From: Sphingomonas sp. CFBP 13720
GTDB taxonomy: Bacteria > Pseudomonadota > Alphaproteobacteria > Sphingomonadales > Sphingomonadaceae
Assembly (NCBI RefSeq): GCF_014842075.1
Contig: NZ_JACYVA010000004.1
Coordinates: 62,001 to 126,000, forward strand
Direction of reading: 5' to 3'
Length of the DNA stretch: 64,000 nt
Below are positions 44,120 to 53,575 of this stretch, piece by piece (position 1 is the stretch's first letter; each line of letters opens with the position of its first letter). The position numbers were made by a program, and so were the translations under genes. Under the pieces are notes generated by a model that worked only from the letters and a program-made list of their open reading frames with translations, did not search any database and was not told where the DNA came from.

Positions 44120-44509
44120 ATGAAGCGGGACGACCGGTCGGCGGTGTCGATCGGGACGAACGGCATGGGAATGGCGGCGGCGTTGCTGGCAGGATGCGGC
44201 CCCGCCGCCGCCCCGCCCGCAGACGTGGCGGACGGCGTACGGATCGCGTGTGCGATCGGTGAGCAGGCGTTGGCGCCGACGTGCAGCGTCGATCAGGCGG
44301 TGACCCCGGCGGGCACGGTACTGACGGTGCGCCAGCCGGAAGGTGGCTTCCACCGGCTGCTGATTGCGACCGACGGACGCGGCGTGATCGCGGCGGACGG
44401 CGCGGAGGCGGCCAAGGTGACGATCGTCGGACAGGACGGGGTCGAGGTCGCGATCGGCGATGCGCGCTATCGCCTGCCCGCGACGGTCGGCCCCGTCGCG
44501 CGACCATGA
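44120..44509 (+). CDS. Small putative lipoprotein of unknown function
   Basis: About 129 residues if ATG 44120 is used; ATG 44165 would give a shorter signal (MGMAAALLAGCG) that looks more like a lipoprotein leader. The lipobox Cys is in LLAGCG. The mature part has a Cys pair (RIACAIGE...PTCSVDQ) and beta-rich segments (GTVLTVRQPEGGFHRLLI, ATVGPVARP). No known family recognised. It overlaps the start of nnrD by four bases, so it is translated with it. Confidence 0.65.
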   Translation: MKRDDRSAVSIGTNGMGMAAALLAGCGPAAAPPADVADGVRIACAIGEQALAPTCSVDQAVTPAGTVLTVRQPEGGFHRLLIATDGRGVIAADGAEAAKVTIVGQDGVEVAIGDARYRLPATVGPVARP

Positions 44510-45873
44510 ACCGTCTGCCCCCCGGCGCCCTGATCGTCGGAGCCGCGACGATGCGCTCCGCCGAGGAGGCGGCGTTTGCCGGTGGCGCATCACAGGACGA
44601 ACTGATGGAACGCGCCGGTCGCGCGGTGGCGCAGGAGGTGGTTCGCTTCGCGGCTGGTCGTCGGGTGCTGGTGCTTGCAGGTCCGGGCAACAATGGCGGC
44701 GATGCCTTTGTAACAGCACGATATTGCCGCGAACATGGGCTGGACGTGACAGTCGCGGCGTCAGGCGCGTCGAAGGATGGCGCGGCTGCGCGGATGCGCA
44801 CCCGTTGGACGGGGCCGACGGTAACACTGACGGAAGCGGCGGCGCATCCCGTCGTGGTCGACGGACTGTTCGGCATCGGCCTGACCCGGCCGATCGATCC
44901 GGTGATCGTCGAACCGCTGGTCCGACTGACGACCGATGCGTTCGTGATCGCGATCGACGTGCCGAGCGGCTGCGAAGCGGACGGCGGGTTCGCCGGTCCG
45001 TTCCGCGCTGACGCGACCGTTGCGCTGGGGGCGTTGAAGCCCGCTCATGTCGTGGGTGAGACGGCAGGGCAGTGCGGGATTGTCCTTCTCGCCGATCTCG
45101 GCATTCCTATTATGGCGGAAGCGACCGTCCTTGCCCGACCGCGCATCGATCCGCCTGCACGCGATGCGCACAAATATCGGCGTGGTCTGGTAATGGTGAT
45201 CGCGGGCGAGATGCCCGGTGCGTCCCGTCTGGCGGCACGGGCTACGCTGGCGGGTGGCGCGGGCTATGTCGTGCTGGCGGGAGGAACGGGCGGGCCGGAT
45301 GCGCTGGTCCACCGTTCGATCGACGACGCGCTGGCCGACGATCGTTCGGCGGTACTCCTTATCGGGCCCGGGCTGGGCCGTGGCGAGCGCGCACGGCAGT
45401 CGATCAAGGCGGCAATGGCGACGAAGGCGACGCTGGTGCTTGACGGCGACGCGCTTTCCACGCTGGGGACGGACGGCGTATCGCGCATCGCACGGCGGGA
45501 TGCGCCGACGATCCTAACTCCGCACGAAGGTGAATTTTCCCGCATGTTTCCAGGTGGCGACGGCAACAAGATCGACTGTACCCGCATCGCCGCCCGCACC
45601 GCGCGCGCGACGATCGTACATAAGGGGCCGGACACGGTCATCGCCGATGCGCAGGGGCGCGTGGTGGTGGGCGAAGCGACCTCGTGGCTGTCGACGGCAG
45701 GAACCGGCGACGTGCTGGCCGGGCTGATCGCGGCACGGGTGGTCCCCGGCGGCGACGCGGCGGCGGCGGAGGGAGTGTGGTTGCACGGGCGTGCGGCACG
45801 GCTGACGGGACCGGCGTTCGTCGCCGACGACCTGATCGGGAAACTGGGCGAGGCGATCGCGGAATGTCGCTGA
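44506..45873 (+). CDS. nnrD: Bifunctional NAD(P)H-hydrate epimerase/dehydratase
   Basis: 455 residues in two domains. The N-terminal YjeF_N epimerase (about 1-210) has GPGNNGGDAFVTARY and the DVPSG segment. The C-terminal ADP-dependent dehydratase (about 225-455) has ARPRIDPPARDAHKYRRGLVMVIAGE, ILTPHEGEFSRMF and TAGTGDVLAGLIAA, with the catalytic Asp in the last. It repairs hydrated NAD(P)H that forms spontaneously. Its end overlaps the next methyltransferase gene by 10 bases. Confidence 0.95.
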   Translation: MNRLPPGALIVGAATMRSAEEAAFAGGASQDELMERAGRAVAQEVVRFAAGRRVLVLAGPGNNGGDAFVTARYCREHGLDVTVAASGASKDGAAARMRTRWTGPTVTLTEAAAHPVVVDGLFGIGLTRPIDPVIVEPLVRLTTDAFVIAIDVPSGCEADGGFAGPFRADATVALGALKPAHVVGETAGQCGIVLLADLGIPIMAEATVLARPRIDPPARDAHKYRRGLVMVIAGEMPGASRLAARATLAGGAGYVVLAGGTGGPDALVHRSIDDALADDRSAVLLIGPGLGRGERARQSIKAAMATKATLVLDGDALSTLGTDGVSRIARRDAPTILTPHEGEFSRMFPGGDGNKIDCTRIAARTARATIVHKGPDTVIADAQGRVVVGEATSWLSTAGTGDVLAGLIAARVVPGGDAAAAEGVWLHGRAARLTGPAFVADDLIGKLGEAIAECR

Positions 45874-47066
45874 TCTCCGACACGATCGTTCGCGTCGCGG
45901 CGCGGGGCGACGGCATCACCGGCGACGGTCGCCATGCCGCGCTGACGGCACCCGGCGATCGGCTGTTGCCCGATGGCAGCATCGAACACGGCCCGCATCA
46001 CCAACAGCCCCCGTGCCACCATTTCCCGACCTGCGGCGGATGCCAGCTACAGCATCTCGATTTGGTCAGCGAAACGGCGTTCGTCGGCGAACGCGTGGCG
46101 GGCGCAATGGCGGGGCAAGGGCTGGACGCGCCGATGCGCCCGCCGATCCTGTCCGCCCCGCGCACTCGCCGTCGTGCCACGCTGCATGCCGAACGGCGCG
46201 GGCGGCAGGTGTCGCTGGGGTTCACGGAATCGGGATCGCATCGGATCGTCGACATGACGGAATGTCATGTCCTGCGTCCCGAATTGTTCGCGGTTGTCGG
46301 GCCGTTGCGGACGATGCTTGCCACCGCGCTGAAGGATCGTGCGCGCGCCGATGTGCATCTGACTTGGGTCGATCAGGGCGTCGACGTGCTGATCGTGGGG
46401 CCGATCGCCGACGGATTGGCATCGGCGGAGGCGGTGACGGGGTTCGCCAAGCATAACGGGCTGGCGCGACTGTCGGTCGATGACGGCATCGGCCCCGAAA
46501 CGCGGTGGGAACCCGATCCGGTCACGGTGACCATGGGCGGCATCGCGGTCGGTTTCCCGCCCGCGGGGTTTCTGCAGGCGACGGGCGATGGGGAAGCCAC
46601 GCTGGTCGCGGCAGTCGACGAAGCGACGGCCGGTGCCGCGATCGTCGCCGACCTGTTCGCCGGTCTGGGCACCTTCACGCTCACCCGCCCGTCGCGCAGC
46701 CGGACCTATGCGGGAGAGGCAGGGCGTGAGGCGATCATGGCGCTGAAACTCGCCGCCGCGCGCGCGGGTCGCCAGGTCGCGGCGGACCATCGCGACCTGT
46801 TCCGCCGGCCGCTAACCCCGGCTGAGATCGACCGGTTCGACGCCGTCATCCTCGACCCGCCGCGTGCAGGTGCGCGGGAGCAGGCGGCGGCACTGGCACA
46901 GGCCAATGTGCCGATCATCGCCTATGTTTCGTGCAATCCCAGCAGCTTCGCACGCGATGCGAAGATGCTATGCGAACATGGCTACCGGATCGATTGGGTC
47001 CAGCCGGTCGGGCAGTTCCGATGGTCAACGCATGTCGAGCTGGTCGCGCGGTTGTCGCGCGGATAG
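45864..47066 (+). CDS. TrmA/RlmCD-type uracil-5 methyltransferase
   Basis: 400 residues. An N-terminal iron-sulfur cysteine set is in PPCHHFPTCGGCQLQHL. The SAM fold has DLFAGLGTFTL and DAVILDPPRAGA; the catalytic Cys is in AYVSCNPSSFARD. These are the features of the RlmC/RlmD/TrmA group that methylates C5 of uridine in 23S rRNA or tRNA. No TRAM domain is visible before the iron-sulfur region; only a short start is present. 23S rRNA is the more likely target, but the exact position is not deducible. Confidence 0.9.
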   Translation: MSLISDTIVRVAARGDGITGDGRHAALTAPGDRLLPDGSIEHGPHHQQPPCHHFPTCGGCQLQHLDLVSETAFVGERVAGAMAGQGLDAPMRPPILSAPRTRRRATLHAERRGRQVSLGFTESGSHRIVDMTECHVLRPELFAVVGPLRTMLATALKDRARADVHLTWVDQGVDVLIVGPIADGLASAEAVTGFAKHNGLARLSVDDGIGPETRWEPDPVTVTMGGIAVGFPPAGFLQATGDGEATLVAAVDEATAGAAIVADLFAGLGTFTLTRPSRSRTYAGEAGREAIMALKLAAARAGRQVAADHRDLFRRPLTPAEIDRFDAVILDPPRAGAREQAAALAQANVPIIAYVSCNPSSFARDAKMLCEHGYRIDWVQPVGQFRWSTHVELVARLSRG

Positions 47067-47822
47067 TCAGGCGGACGCTTCTGCCGGATAGTCCGCACCG
47101 ACGAAGAACAGCCCGTCGGGCGGCGCATTCAGCCCCAGCCTTGCCCGGTCGCGCGCCGCCAGCGCGTCGGACAGCGTGTCGGCGGTCCACTGCCCGCGAC
47201 CGACCATCGCCAGACATCCGACCATCGATCGGACCTGATGATGCAGGAACGAACGCGCGGCGGCATGGACCGCAATCCGGTCGCCGTCCCCCAGTACGTT
47301 GAGCCGGTCGAGCGTGCGCACCGGACTGTCGGCCTGACAATGTGCCGACCGGAAGGTCGTGAAATCATGCCGCCCGACCAGCCGCTGCGCCGCGTCCGCC
47401 ATCGCCGGAACGTCGAGCGGCTGCGGAATGCGCCACGCCAGTCCACGTTCGTGGGTCAGCGGGGCACGGCGTAGCACGATGCGATACTCGTAGCGTCGTT
47501 GGATGCAGGAAAATCGCGCATGCCAGTCGGGCGCGACCTCGACGCAATCGAGGATCGCGACCGGATCGGGCCGTAATCGCGCATTCAACGCTTCCATTAG
47601 TCGGAACGGCGCGATCGGACGCGTAACATCGCAATGCGCCCGCATCGCGGTGGCATGGACCCCCGCATCGGTACGACCGGCGGCATGCACCGCAATGTCT
47701 TCGCGCGTGATCTCGCGCAGCGCGCGTTCGATCGATGCCTGTACGCTGGGACCATGCGACTGACGCTGCCATCCCATGAACGGGCGACCGTCGAATTCGA
47801 CCGTCAGCGCGAACCGCGTCAT
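47067..47822 (-). CDS. truA: tRNA pseudouridine synthase A
   Basis: 251 residues. The catalytic Asp is in the [11 protein letters not shown] block (about 49-59); [17 protein letters not shown] starts the protein and [12 protein letters not shown] lies near the end. It modifies U38-40 of tRNA anticodon stems. Its ATG overlaps the fmt stop by four bases. Its stop directly abuts the convergent methyltransferase gene with no gap. Confidence 0.96.
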   Translation of the reverse strand: MTRFALTVEFDGRPFMGWQRQSHGPSVQASIERALREITREDIAVHAAGRTDAGVHATAMRAHCDVTRPIAPFRLMEALNARLRPDPVAILDCVEVAPDWHARFSCIQRRYEYRIVLRRAPLTHERGLAWRIPQPLDVPAMADAAQRLVGRHDFTTFRSAHCQADSPVRTLDRLNVLGDGDRIAVHAAARSFLHHQVRSMVGCLAMVGRGQWTADTLSDALAARDRARLGLNAPPDGLFFVGADYPAEASA

Positions 47823-48724
47823 GACAGGATCGAGCCCGCCGCGATCGGGAAGCCGTTGAGCAGGTCGCCCGGTGCCATCGCACCGCGTCCCGCGCGCTGG
47901 ACCATTGTCGGGCGGATCGCACCGTCGGCGCAGGCGATCGTCAGCCGATCGTCCAGCACCTCGCCCGGCAGGCCACCGGCATCGATCCGGTCGGCGGCCA
48001 ATATGCGGACCCGCTCACCCGCCAGTTCGAAGAACGCGCCGGGGGCGGGGTTGAACGCGCGCACCTGTCGCTCGACATCGACCGCTTCGGCATCGAAGCG
48101 CAGGCGCGCCTCGGCCTTGTCGATCTTGGGCGCGTGGGTGACGCCCTCTGCGGCCTGCGCGACCGGGGGATAGCGATCGGGATCGGCTAGCACCTCCACC
48201 ATCAACCGCGCGCCCATCGCCGACAGTTCGGCGGCAAGCTGGCCCGCCGTCTTGGCCGCGATTGGCGTCCGCCCTTCCAGCCGCACCGGGCCGGTGTCCA
48301 TGCCCGCCGCCATCTGCATGATGCCGACGCCGGTTTCCGTGTCGCCGGCAAGGATCGCCCGCTGGATCGGGGCCGCCCCGCGCCAGCGCGGCAACAACGA
48401 TCCGTGGACGTTCAGGCAACCAAGCATCGGCGCGTCCAGCACCGTGCGCGGCAGCAGCAGGCCATAGGCGGCGACGACCGCGACATCCGCCGCCAGCGCG
48501 GCGAAATCCGCCTGAACCTCGGGATCGCGCAACGACACCGGCGTCCGCACCTCGATCCCCAAACCTTCGGCCGTCCGGTGGACGGGGGAGGGGGTCAGCG
48601 CCTTGCCACGGCCGGCACGGCGGGGCGGCTGGCTGTACGCCGCGACGACCGTGTGACCGGCATCGACCAGCGCCTGCAAGACTGGCACCGCGAAGTCGGG
48701 AGTTCCCATGAAGATGATCCGCAT
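47819..48724 (-). CDS. fmt: Methionyl-tRNA formyltransferase
   Basis: 301 residues. [24 protein letters not shown] opens the formyltransferase Rossmann fold; [22 protein letters not shown] contains the catalytic Asn and His; DTGPV and the C-terminal beta-barrel follow. It formylates initiator Met-tRNA in the cytosol. In many bacteria fmt is joined to def; here def lies 0.7 kb away in the opposite direction, separated by recR. Confidence 0.96.
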   Translation of the reverse strand: MRIIFMGTPDFAVPVLQALVDAGHTVVAAYSQPPRRAGRGKALTPSPVHRTAEGLGIEVRTPVSLRDPEVQADFAALAADVAVVAAYGLLLPRTVLDAPMLGCLNVHGSLLPRWRGAAPIQRAILAGDTETGVGIMQMAAGMDTGPVRLEGRTPIAAKTAGQLAAELSAMGARLMVEVLADPDRYPPVAQAAEGVTHAPKIDKAEARLRFDAEAVDVERQVRAFNPAPGAFFELAGERVRILAADRIDAGGLPGEVLDDRLTIACADGAIRPTMVQRAGRGAMAPGDLLNGFPIAAGSILS

Positions 48725-48779
48725 GATCGCTTCTCGACACCGTGGCATCGCGCCGCGCAACCCCCTATCTATCGTCGTG

Positions 48780-49376
48780 ATGGCATCCCCCGAAATCGAC
48801 GCGCTGACCCAGGCGCTTTCCCGCCTGCCCGGACTGGGACCGCGATCCGCACGGCGGGCGGTGCTGCATCTGGTCAAGAAGCGGGAAACCGCGCTCGATC
48901 CGCTGCTGATCGCGCTCGACCGGGTCGCGCGGACGTTGACGACCTGCGGCGTGTGCGGGAACGTCGATACGACCGATCCCTGCGCGGTATGCACCGATCC
49001 GCGCCGCGACGACCGGTCGCTGTGCGTGGTCGAGGAAGTTGCCGATCTGTGGGCGCTCGACCGGTCGCGGCTGTTTCCGGGACGGTTCCATGTGCTGGGC
49101 GGACGGCTGTCCGCGCTGGAAGGCGTGCGGCCGGAGGATCTGGCGATCGAATCGCTGATCACGCGCGTCGCGAAGGGCGGGATCGACGAGGTCGTGCTGG
49201 CGATGAACGCGACGCTGGAGGGACAGACGACCGCGCACTATATCGCGGAGCGGATCGAGAAGTTTCCGGTGCGGCTGACGCAGCTGGCGCATGGGCTGCC
49301 GGTCGGCGGAGAGCTGGACTATCTCGACGAAGGGACGCTGGCGCAGGCGTTGCGCGCGCGTCGTCCGGTCGCTTGA
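48780..49376 (+). CDS. recR: Recombination mediator RecR
   Basis: 198 residues from ATG 48780. N-terminal helix-hairpin-helix [19 protein letters not shown], the four-Cys zinc finger [16 protein letters not shown], and a Toprim domain starting LCVVEE with EGVRPEDL and [15 protein letters not shown]. RecR acts with RecF and RecO to load RecA at gaps. Divergent from fmt, with a 55-base gap. Confidence 0.97.
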   Translation: MASPEIDALTQALSRLPGLGPRSARRAVLHLVKKRETALDPLLIALDRVARTLTTCGVCGNVDTTDPCAVCTDPRRDDRSLCVVEEVADLWALDRSRLFPGRFHVLGGRLSALEGVRPEDLAIESLITRVAKGGIDEVVLAMNATLEGQTTAHYIAERIEKFPVRLTQLAHGLPVGGELDYLDEGTLAQALRARRPVA

Positions 49377-49401
49377 CCGGGTAAAATATGCTACCTAGCT
49401 A
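49373..49401 (+). promoter_or_regulatory. Promoter placed to give a leaderless def mRNA
   Basis: TTGACC (49373-49378) overlaps the recR stop codon and TAGCTA (49396-49401) follows after 17 bases. A normal start would fall at 49407-49409, which is the def ATG (49408). No Shine-Dalgarno sequence precedes that ATG. Confidence 0.5.
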
Positions 49402-49407
49402 GACGCC

Positions 49408-49932
49408 ATGGCCATTCTTCCGATCATCGAGATCCCCGATCCGCGTCTCCGCCTCGTGTCCGAACCCGTTGCCGGGGTGGACGACGACGTTCGCCAACTG
49501 ATCGACGACATGTTCGAGACGATGTACGACGCCCCCGGTATCGGCCTTGCCGCGATCCAGGTCGCGGTGCCCAAACGGGTACTGGTCATCGACCTTCAGG
49601 AGCAGGAGGACGAGGAAGGCAAGCCGGTCAAGGCACCGCGCGCGTTCGTAAATCCCGAGATCCTTGAAACGTCCGACGAATATTCGGTCTATCAGGAAGG
49701 GTGCCTGTCGATTCCCGAGCAATATGCCGATGTGGAGCGCCCCGCGCGCTGCCGCGTGGCGTGGATCGATCGCGACGGGGAACGTCACGACGAATGGCTC
49801 GACGGGTTGATGGCGACGTGCCTGCAACACGAGATGGACCATCTGAACGGCGTGCTGTTCATCGATCACCTGTCGCGGCTGAAACGCGACATGGTCATCA
49901 AGAAGCTGAACAAGGCGCGCAAGGCCGCCTGA
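49408..49932 (+). CDS. def: Peptide deformylase
   Basis: 174 residues. All three motifs are intact: GIGLAAIQV (45-52 region), EGCLSIP with metal ligand Cys99, and HEMDHLNG with His141, Glu142 and His145. It removes the formyl group from nascent N-termini. A short acidic insertion ([12 protein letters not shown]) before motif 2 is common in alphaproteobacteria. No ribosome-binding site is visible; see the predicted promoter at 49373. Confidence 0.97.
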   Translation: MAILPIIEIPDPRLRLVSEPVAGVDDDVRQLIDDMFETMYDAPGIGLAAIQVAVPKRVLVIDLQEQEDEEGKPVKAPRAFVNPEILETSDEYSVYQEGCLSIPEQYADVERPARCRVAWIDRDGERHDEWLDGLMATCLQHEMDHLNGVLFIDHLSRLKRDMVIKKLNKARKAA

Positions 49933-50022
49933 GCGCGACGCTGCGGTGAACCGACGCGCTGCCGCCTTGCCGGGGCGCGAGCGCGGGGCTAGGTTCCGGG
50001 TCCGTTCCCCCCGGAGTATCGC

Positions 50023-51447
50023 ATGGACCCGATCGTCATCCTCGTCGTCGTCGCGGTATTGCTCGCCGGCCTAGCGCTCGGCTGGTATGCCGCCAGTCGC
50101 CAGAGCGCGGCGCTGCGCGAGGATCGCGACCGGCGCGAAGCCGACTTTAAACAGGCGATCGCCGATCTGGCGCTGGCGAGCGAGCGGGCGAAGGAATTGC
50201 CGGCGGTGCGGGCGGAACTGGCCGAGATACGCGCGGACCGCGACGCCGTGCTGCTCGATCATGCCGCGCTGAAGGCCAATGCCGCAGCGTTCGAGGAACG
50301 GCTGGCCGAATTCAAGGGCGCGCGCGACGTGATGACGGCGCAGTTTCGCGAAACGGCGCAGGTGATGCTCGACGGCGCGCAGCAGGCGTTCCTGCAACGC
50401 GCCAACGAACGCTTCGCCCAGGCGGGCGACACCAACGAAATGAAGCTGAAGGCGCTGCTCGCACCGGTCGAGATGACGCTGAAGCGTTATGAAACCAGCC
50501 TGACCAAGGTCGAGGGCGAGCGGCAGGAAGCCTATGGCACGTTGAAGGGCCTGATGGACGCCATGCGTATCGGGCAGGAATCGGTGCGCGGGGAAGCGGC
50601 CAAGCTGGTCAACGCGCTGCGTTCCGCGCCCAAGGCGCGCGGGCGGTGGGGCGAACAGCAGTTGCGCAACGTACTGGAAACCTGCGGCCTTGCCGAACAC
50701 ACCGATTTCCGGATGGAGGTATCGGTCGATCACGGCGAAGGGCGGCTGCGCCCCGATGCGATCGTCAAGGTGCCCGGCGGCAAGAGCCTCGTCATCGATG
50801 CCAAGGTCTCGCTCAACGCCTATCAGGACGCGCACGGCGCGGTCGACGAGGGCGAACGCGCGACGTTCATGACCGCGCATGTCGCATCGATGAAGAACCA
50901 TGTGAACGCGCTGGGGGCCAAAAGCTATCAGTCGCAGTTCGAGGATACGCCCGATTATGTCGTGATGTTCGTGCCGGGCGAGCATTTCCTGTCGGCCGCG
51001 CTGGAGCATGCGCCCGACCTTTGGGACTATGCCTTCGACCGGCGGGTGCTGATCGCGACCCCGACCAACCTGATCGCCATCGCCCGGACGGTGGCGGCGG
51101 TGTGGCGTCAGGAAAAGCTGGCCGGGGAGGCGCGACAGATCGGCCAGCTGGGGCGCGAGTTGCATGCGCGGCTGGCGAAGATGGGCGATCATGTCGCGAA
51201 GCTCGGCAAGAACCTCGAAGGCGCGAACACCGCTTACAACGCGTTCGTCGGCAGTCTGGAATCGCAGGTCATGACGTCGGCCAAGCGGTTCGAGGCGCTG
51301 AACGTCGATACCGGCGGCAAATCGATCGATCCGTTGCCGATCGTCGAACAATCGCCCCGGCCGTTGACCAAGCTGGCAGTGGCGATCGCGGCGGCGGAGG
51401 AATCGGAGGCGAACGCAGCGGTAGCGGCGGAAGCCGTGGCGGAGTAG
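50023..51447 (+). CDS. rmuC: DNA recombination protein RmuC
   Basis: 474 residues. An N-terminal membrane anchor (IVILVVVAVLLAGLALGWYAA) is followed by a long Glu/Arg/Ala-rich coiled coil (about 30-190). The RmuC nuclease-like core has RGRWGEQQLRNVLETCGL, KSLVIDAKVSLNAYQ and VVMFVPGEHFLSAAL, LIATPTNLIAIARTV. RmuC limits inversions at short repeats and is thought to be a restriction-like nuclease. The acidic Ala-rich tail is unstructured. GGAG precedes the ATG. Confidence 0.94.
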   Translation: MDPIVILVVVAVLLAGLALGWYAASRQSAALREDRDRREADFKQAIADLALASERAKELPAVRAELAEIRADRDAVLLDHAALKANAAAFEERLAEFKGARDVMTAQFRETAQVMLDGAQQAFLQRANERFAQAGDTNEMKLKALLAPVEMTLKRYETSLTKVEGERQEAYGTLKGLMDAMRIGQESVRGEAAKLVNALRSAPKARGRWGEQQLRNVLETCGLAEHTDFRMEVSVDHGEGRLRPDAIVKVPGGKSLVIDAKVSLNAYQDAHGAVDEGERATFMTAHVASMKNHVNALGAKSYQSQFEDTPDYVVMFVPGEHFLSAALEHAPDLWDYAFDRRVLIATPTNLIAIARTVAAVWRQEKLAGEARQIGQLGRELHARLAKMGDHVAKLGKNLEGANTAYNAFVGSLESQVMTSAKRFEALNVDTGGKSIDPLPIVEQSPRPLTKLAVAIAAAEESEANAAVAAEAVAE

Positions 51448-51464
51448 GACTCCGCCCACGCGTC

Positions 51465-51484
51465 ACCCCGGCGCAGGCCGGGGT
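51465..51484. repeat. GC-rich palindromic hairpin after rmuC
   Basis: ACCCCGGC and GCCGGGGT arms with a four-base loop. The same 'CACCCCGGCGCAGGCCGGGGT' design is a common dispersed palindrome in sphingomonad genomes. It lies between convergent genes and may serve as a terminator. Confidence 0.6.
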
Positions 51485-51530
51485 CGCTTACGGTGGAGCG
51501 CACCGCTGAACGGGAGCGGTCCCCCGGCGC

Positions 51531-52451
51531 TCACCCCTCGCCCAGTATCAGTCCCATCGTCACTGCCGTGATCCGAGCCGCCATCGTTGCGCACAGCCGG
51601 TGCGGATCGTCGCGTGCGGGGACATATTCCGCCAGCACCAGCCCGGCGATCGTGCCGCGTTCGGCAAGGCCGCGCAGTAGCAGCACGACTTCCTCGTACC
51701 GCATCCCACCGGGGGTGGGCATTGCCACCGCCGGGAACGCCGCCGGGTCGATGCCGTCGCAGTCGATCGATATCAGATAGCGTCCGCCCGCCGGCACCTG
51801 TGCGATGGCGGCGTCGATCCCATGCCGCAACAGGTCATAGCCGGTGACGATCCGGCTGCCCCAATCGTGCGCGTCGGCGATCTGCCATGCGCCACCGCTG
51901 CCAAGGCCACGGATGCCGACCTGTATCATGCCCGTGACATGCGGCATTTCCGCCAGTCGCCGCATCGGCGAGCCATAGCCCAGCGGTTCGTCGCGGATCA
52001 CGTCGCCCCAATCGACATGCGCGTCGATCTGGACGATGGTCAGCGGACCGGCATCGGCAAAGCCTGCCGCGACCGGGATCGGCACCGAATCGTCCCCGCC
52101 CAACACGATCGGAACTGCGCCGGCCGCCAGCACGGTGCGCGTCGCCGCTTCGATCCGTTCCCGGTTCCCCGGCGCGTCGTCCGGGGATGTCGCGATATCG
52201 CCGACGTCAACCACGCCGCGCGCGTCGTCGGGATCGGGAAACGGGACAAAGCCCAGATCGAAATCCAGCTGCCCCAATTGCCGCGCGAATTCGCGCGACG
52301 CGATACGGATCGCAGCGGGGGCGTCGGCCGAATGGCTCGGTTCGGCGGGGTCATAGGGCGTCGCCTCGCTCGCGCCGAACAGGACGATGGTCGGCGATCC
52401 GAGCGAATCGAGGTCGGCGGCGGGCAGGGCGGCGAAGGTCGGGCGGGTCAT
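51531..52451 (-). CDS. Arginase/agmatinase-family ureohydrolase
   Basis: 306 residues from ATG 52451; an ATG seven codons upstream is possible. Metal-site motifs are present: DAHVDW, and SIDCDGIDPAAFPAVAMPTPGG. The first site reads GGDDSVPIP instead of the usual GGDHS, so one manganese-ligand His is replaced by Asp. The fold assignment is firm, the substrate (agmatine, guanidino acid or other) is open. It neighbours arginine catabolism genes 1 kb downstream, which fits a role in guanidino compound use. Confidence 0.85.
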   Translation of the reverse strand: MTRPTFAALPAADLDSLGSPTIVLFGASEATPYDPAEPSHSADAPAAIRIASREFARQLGQLDFDLGFVPFPDPDDARGVVDVGDIATSPDDAPGNRERIEAATRTVLAAGAVPIVLGGDDSVPIPVAAGFADAGPLTIVQIDAHVDWGDVIRDEPLGYGSPMRRLAEMPHVTGMIQVGIRGLGSGGAWQIADAHDWGSRIVTGYDLLRHGIDAAIAQVPAGGRYLISIDCDGIDPAAFPAVAMPTPGGMRYEEVVLLLRGLAERGTIAGLVLAEYVPARDDPHRLCATMAARITAVTMGLILGEG

Positions 52452-52482
52452 CCGCCACAGAATGCTTCGCAACCGTAATGGT

Positions 52483-53280
52483 TCAGGAGCCGTGCTGCGC
52501 CAGCACGGTGTAGGCCATCACCGCCGTCGCCACCGCCGCGTTCAGGCTGTCGGCCTTGCCCAGCATCGGGATCTTCACCAGCAGATCGCATTCGGCCGCC
52601 ATGAAATCGGGCATCCCCTGCGCCTCGTTTCCGGTCAGCAGAAACGTCGGGGCAGGGTATGTCGGGGCGCGGTAATCATGATTGGTATCGAGGCTGAGGC
52701 CGACCAGCGTACCGGCACCACTGCGCAGCCAGTCGCGGAAGGCGCTCCATTCCGCCCGCGCCACGGGCACTGTGAAGATCGCGCCCATGCTGGCACGCAC
52801 TGCTTCCACGGAGAACGGGTCGACGCAATCGTCGATCAGGATCAGCCCGCCCGCACCGGTCGCATCCGCCGTGCGCAGGATGGTGCCCAGATTGCCCGGA
52901 TCGCGCAACCGTTCCGCCACCAGCCACAACGACGCCGCCGACCGGTCGATCGCCGTCAGATCGGTCGCGAATTCGTCGTACACCCCGACGACGGCCCCCG
53001 GATTGTCCTTTCCCGACAGTTTCGACAGGATATCGGTCGTGGTCGAAATGGCCATGCCGCCCGCCGCTTCGGTATCGGCGATCAGCCGTTCGAGCAGCGG
53101 ATGCCGTTCATGCCCCGCGAAGAACAGTTCGGCGGGCAACCGCCCGGCCTCCCGCGCTTCGGTCAGTATCCGCAATCCTTCGGCAAGGAAGCGGCCCTGT
53201 TCACGGCGATGGCGTTTTTCGCGCAGCAGGCGCGCGGCCTTCACCAGCGGGTTGGAATAGGCGGTAATCTCACGGGGCAT
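52483..53280 (-). CDS. SpoU/TrmH-family RNA 2'-O-methyltransferase
   Basis: 265 residues. An N-terminal substrate-binding domain (NPLVKAARLLREKRHRREQGRFLAEG) is followed by the trefoil-knot SPOUT domain: ERLRDPGNLGTILRTADATGAGGLIL (motif 1), LLTGNEAQGM (motif 2) and IPMLGKADSLNAAVATAVMAY (motif 3). It is an RlmB/TrmH-like ribose methylase of rRNA or tRNA. The exact target is not evident. Confidence 0.92.
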   Translation of the reverse strand: MPREITAYSNPLVKAARLLREKRHRREQGRFLAEGLRILTEAREAGRLPAELFFAGHERHPLLERLIADTEAAGGMAISTTTDILSKLSGKDNPGAVVGVYDEFATDLTAIDRSAASLWLVAERLRDPGNLGTILRTADATGAGGLILIDDCVDPFSVEAVRASMGAIFTVPVARAEWSAFRDWLRSGAGTLVGLSLDTNHDYRAPTYPAPTFLLTGNEAQGMPDFMAAECDLLVKIPMLGKADSLNAAVATAVMAYTVLAQHGS

Positions 53281-53289
53281 GGGCAGCCG

Positions 53290-53511
53290 TTAGCGTGCCG
53301 CCCGCTCCGCGTCGATCGAATCGATGATCCGCACCCCGGCCATGAACACCGCGATCGGGCAGATCGCGAACATCACCCAGCCCGCCGGGCCGGGATATTG
53401 TTCGACGTAGTGCACGCCGCGTTCGGCCGCGCCGACCCCAAGACCATAGATGACGAGGAACGCCTCGAACTTGGTCTTGATCGTGAACAGGCTTTTGAGA
53501 CGGGTCAGCAT
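53290..53511 (-). CDS. Small membrane protein of unknown function
   Basis: 73 residues from ATG 53511, which has GAGG six bases upstream. A basic N-terminus (MLTRLKSLFTIKTKFEAF) precedes a hydrophobic stretch, and a second helix (GWVMFAICPIAVFMAGVRII) ends the protein. Conserved small proteins of this design occur in sphingomonads. Function unknown. It lies 9 bases upstream of the RNA methylase gene in the same direction. Confidence 0.7.
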   Translation of the reverse strand: MLTRLKSLFTIKTKFEAFLVIYGLGVGAAERGVHYVEQYPGPAGWVMFAICPIAVFMAGVRIIDSIDAERAAR

Positions 53512-53575
53512 AGGCGTCCTCTCGCAAGGAACGGACCAATGGCGGTTTTGCGCCATTGCTGCGCCGCCGCCATGG

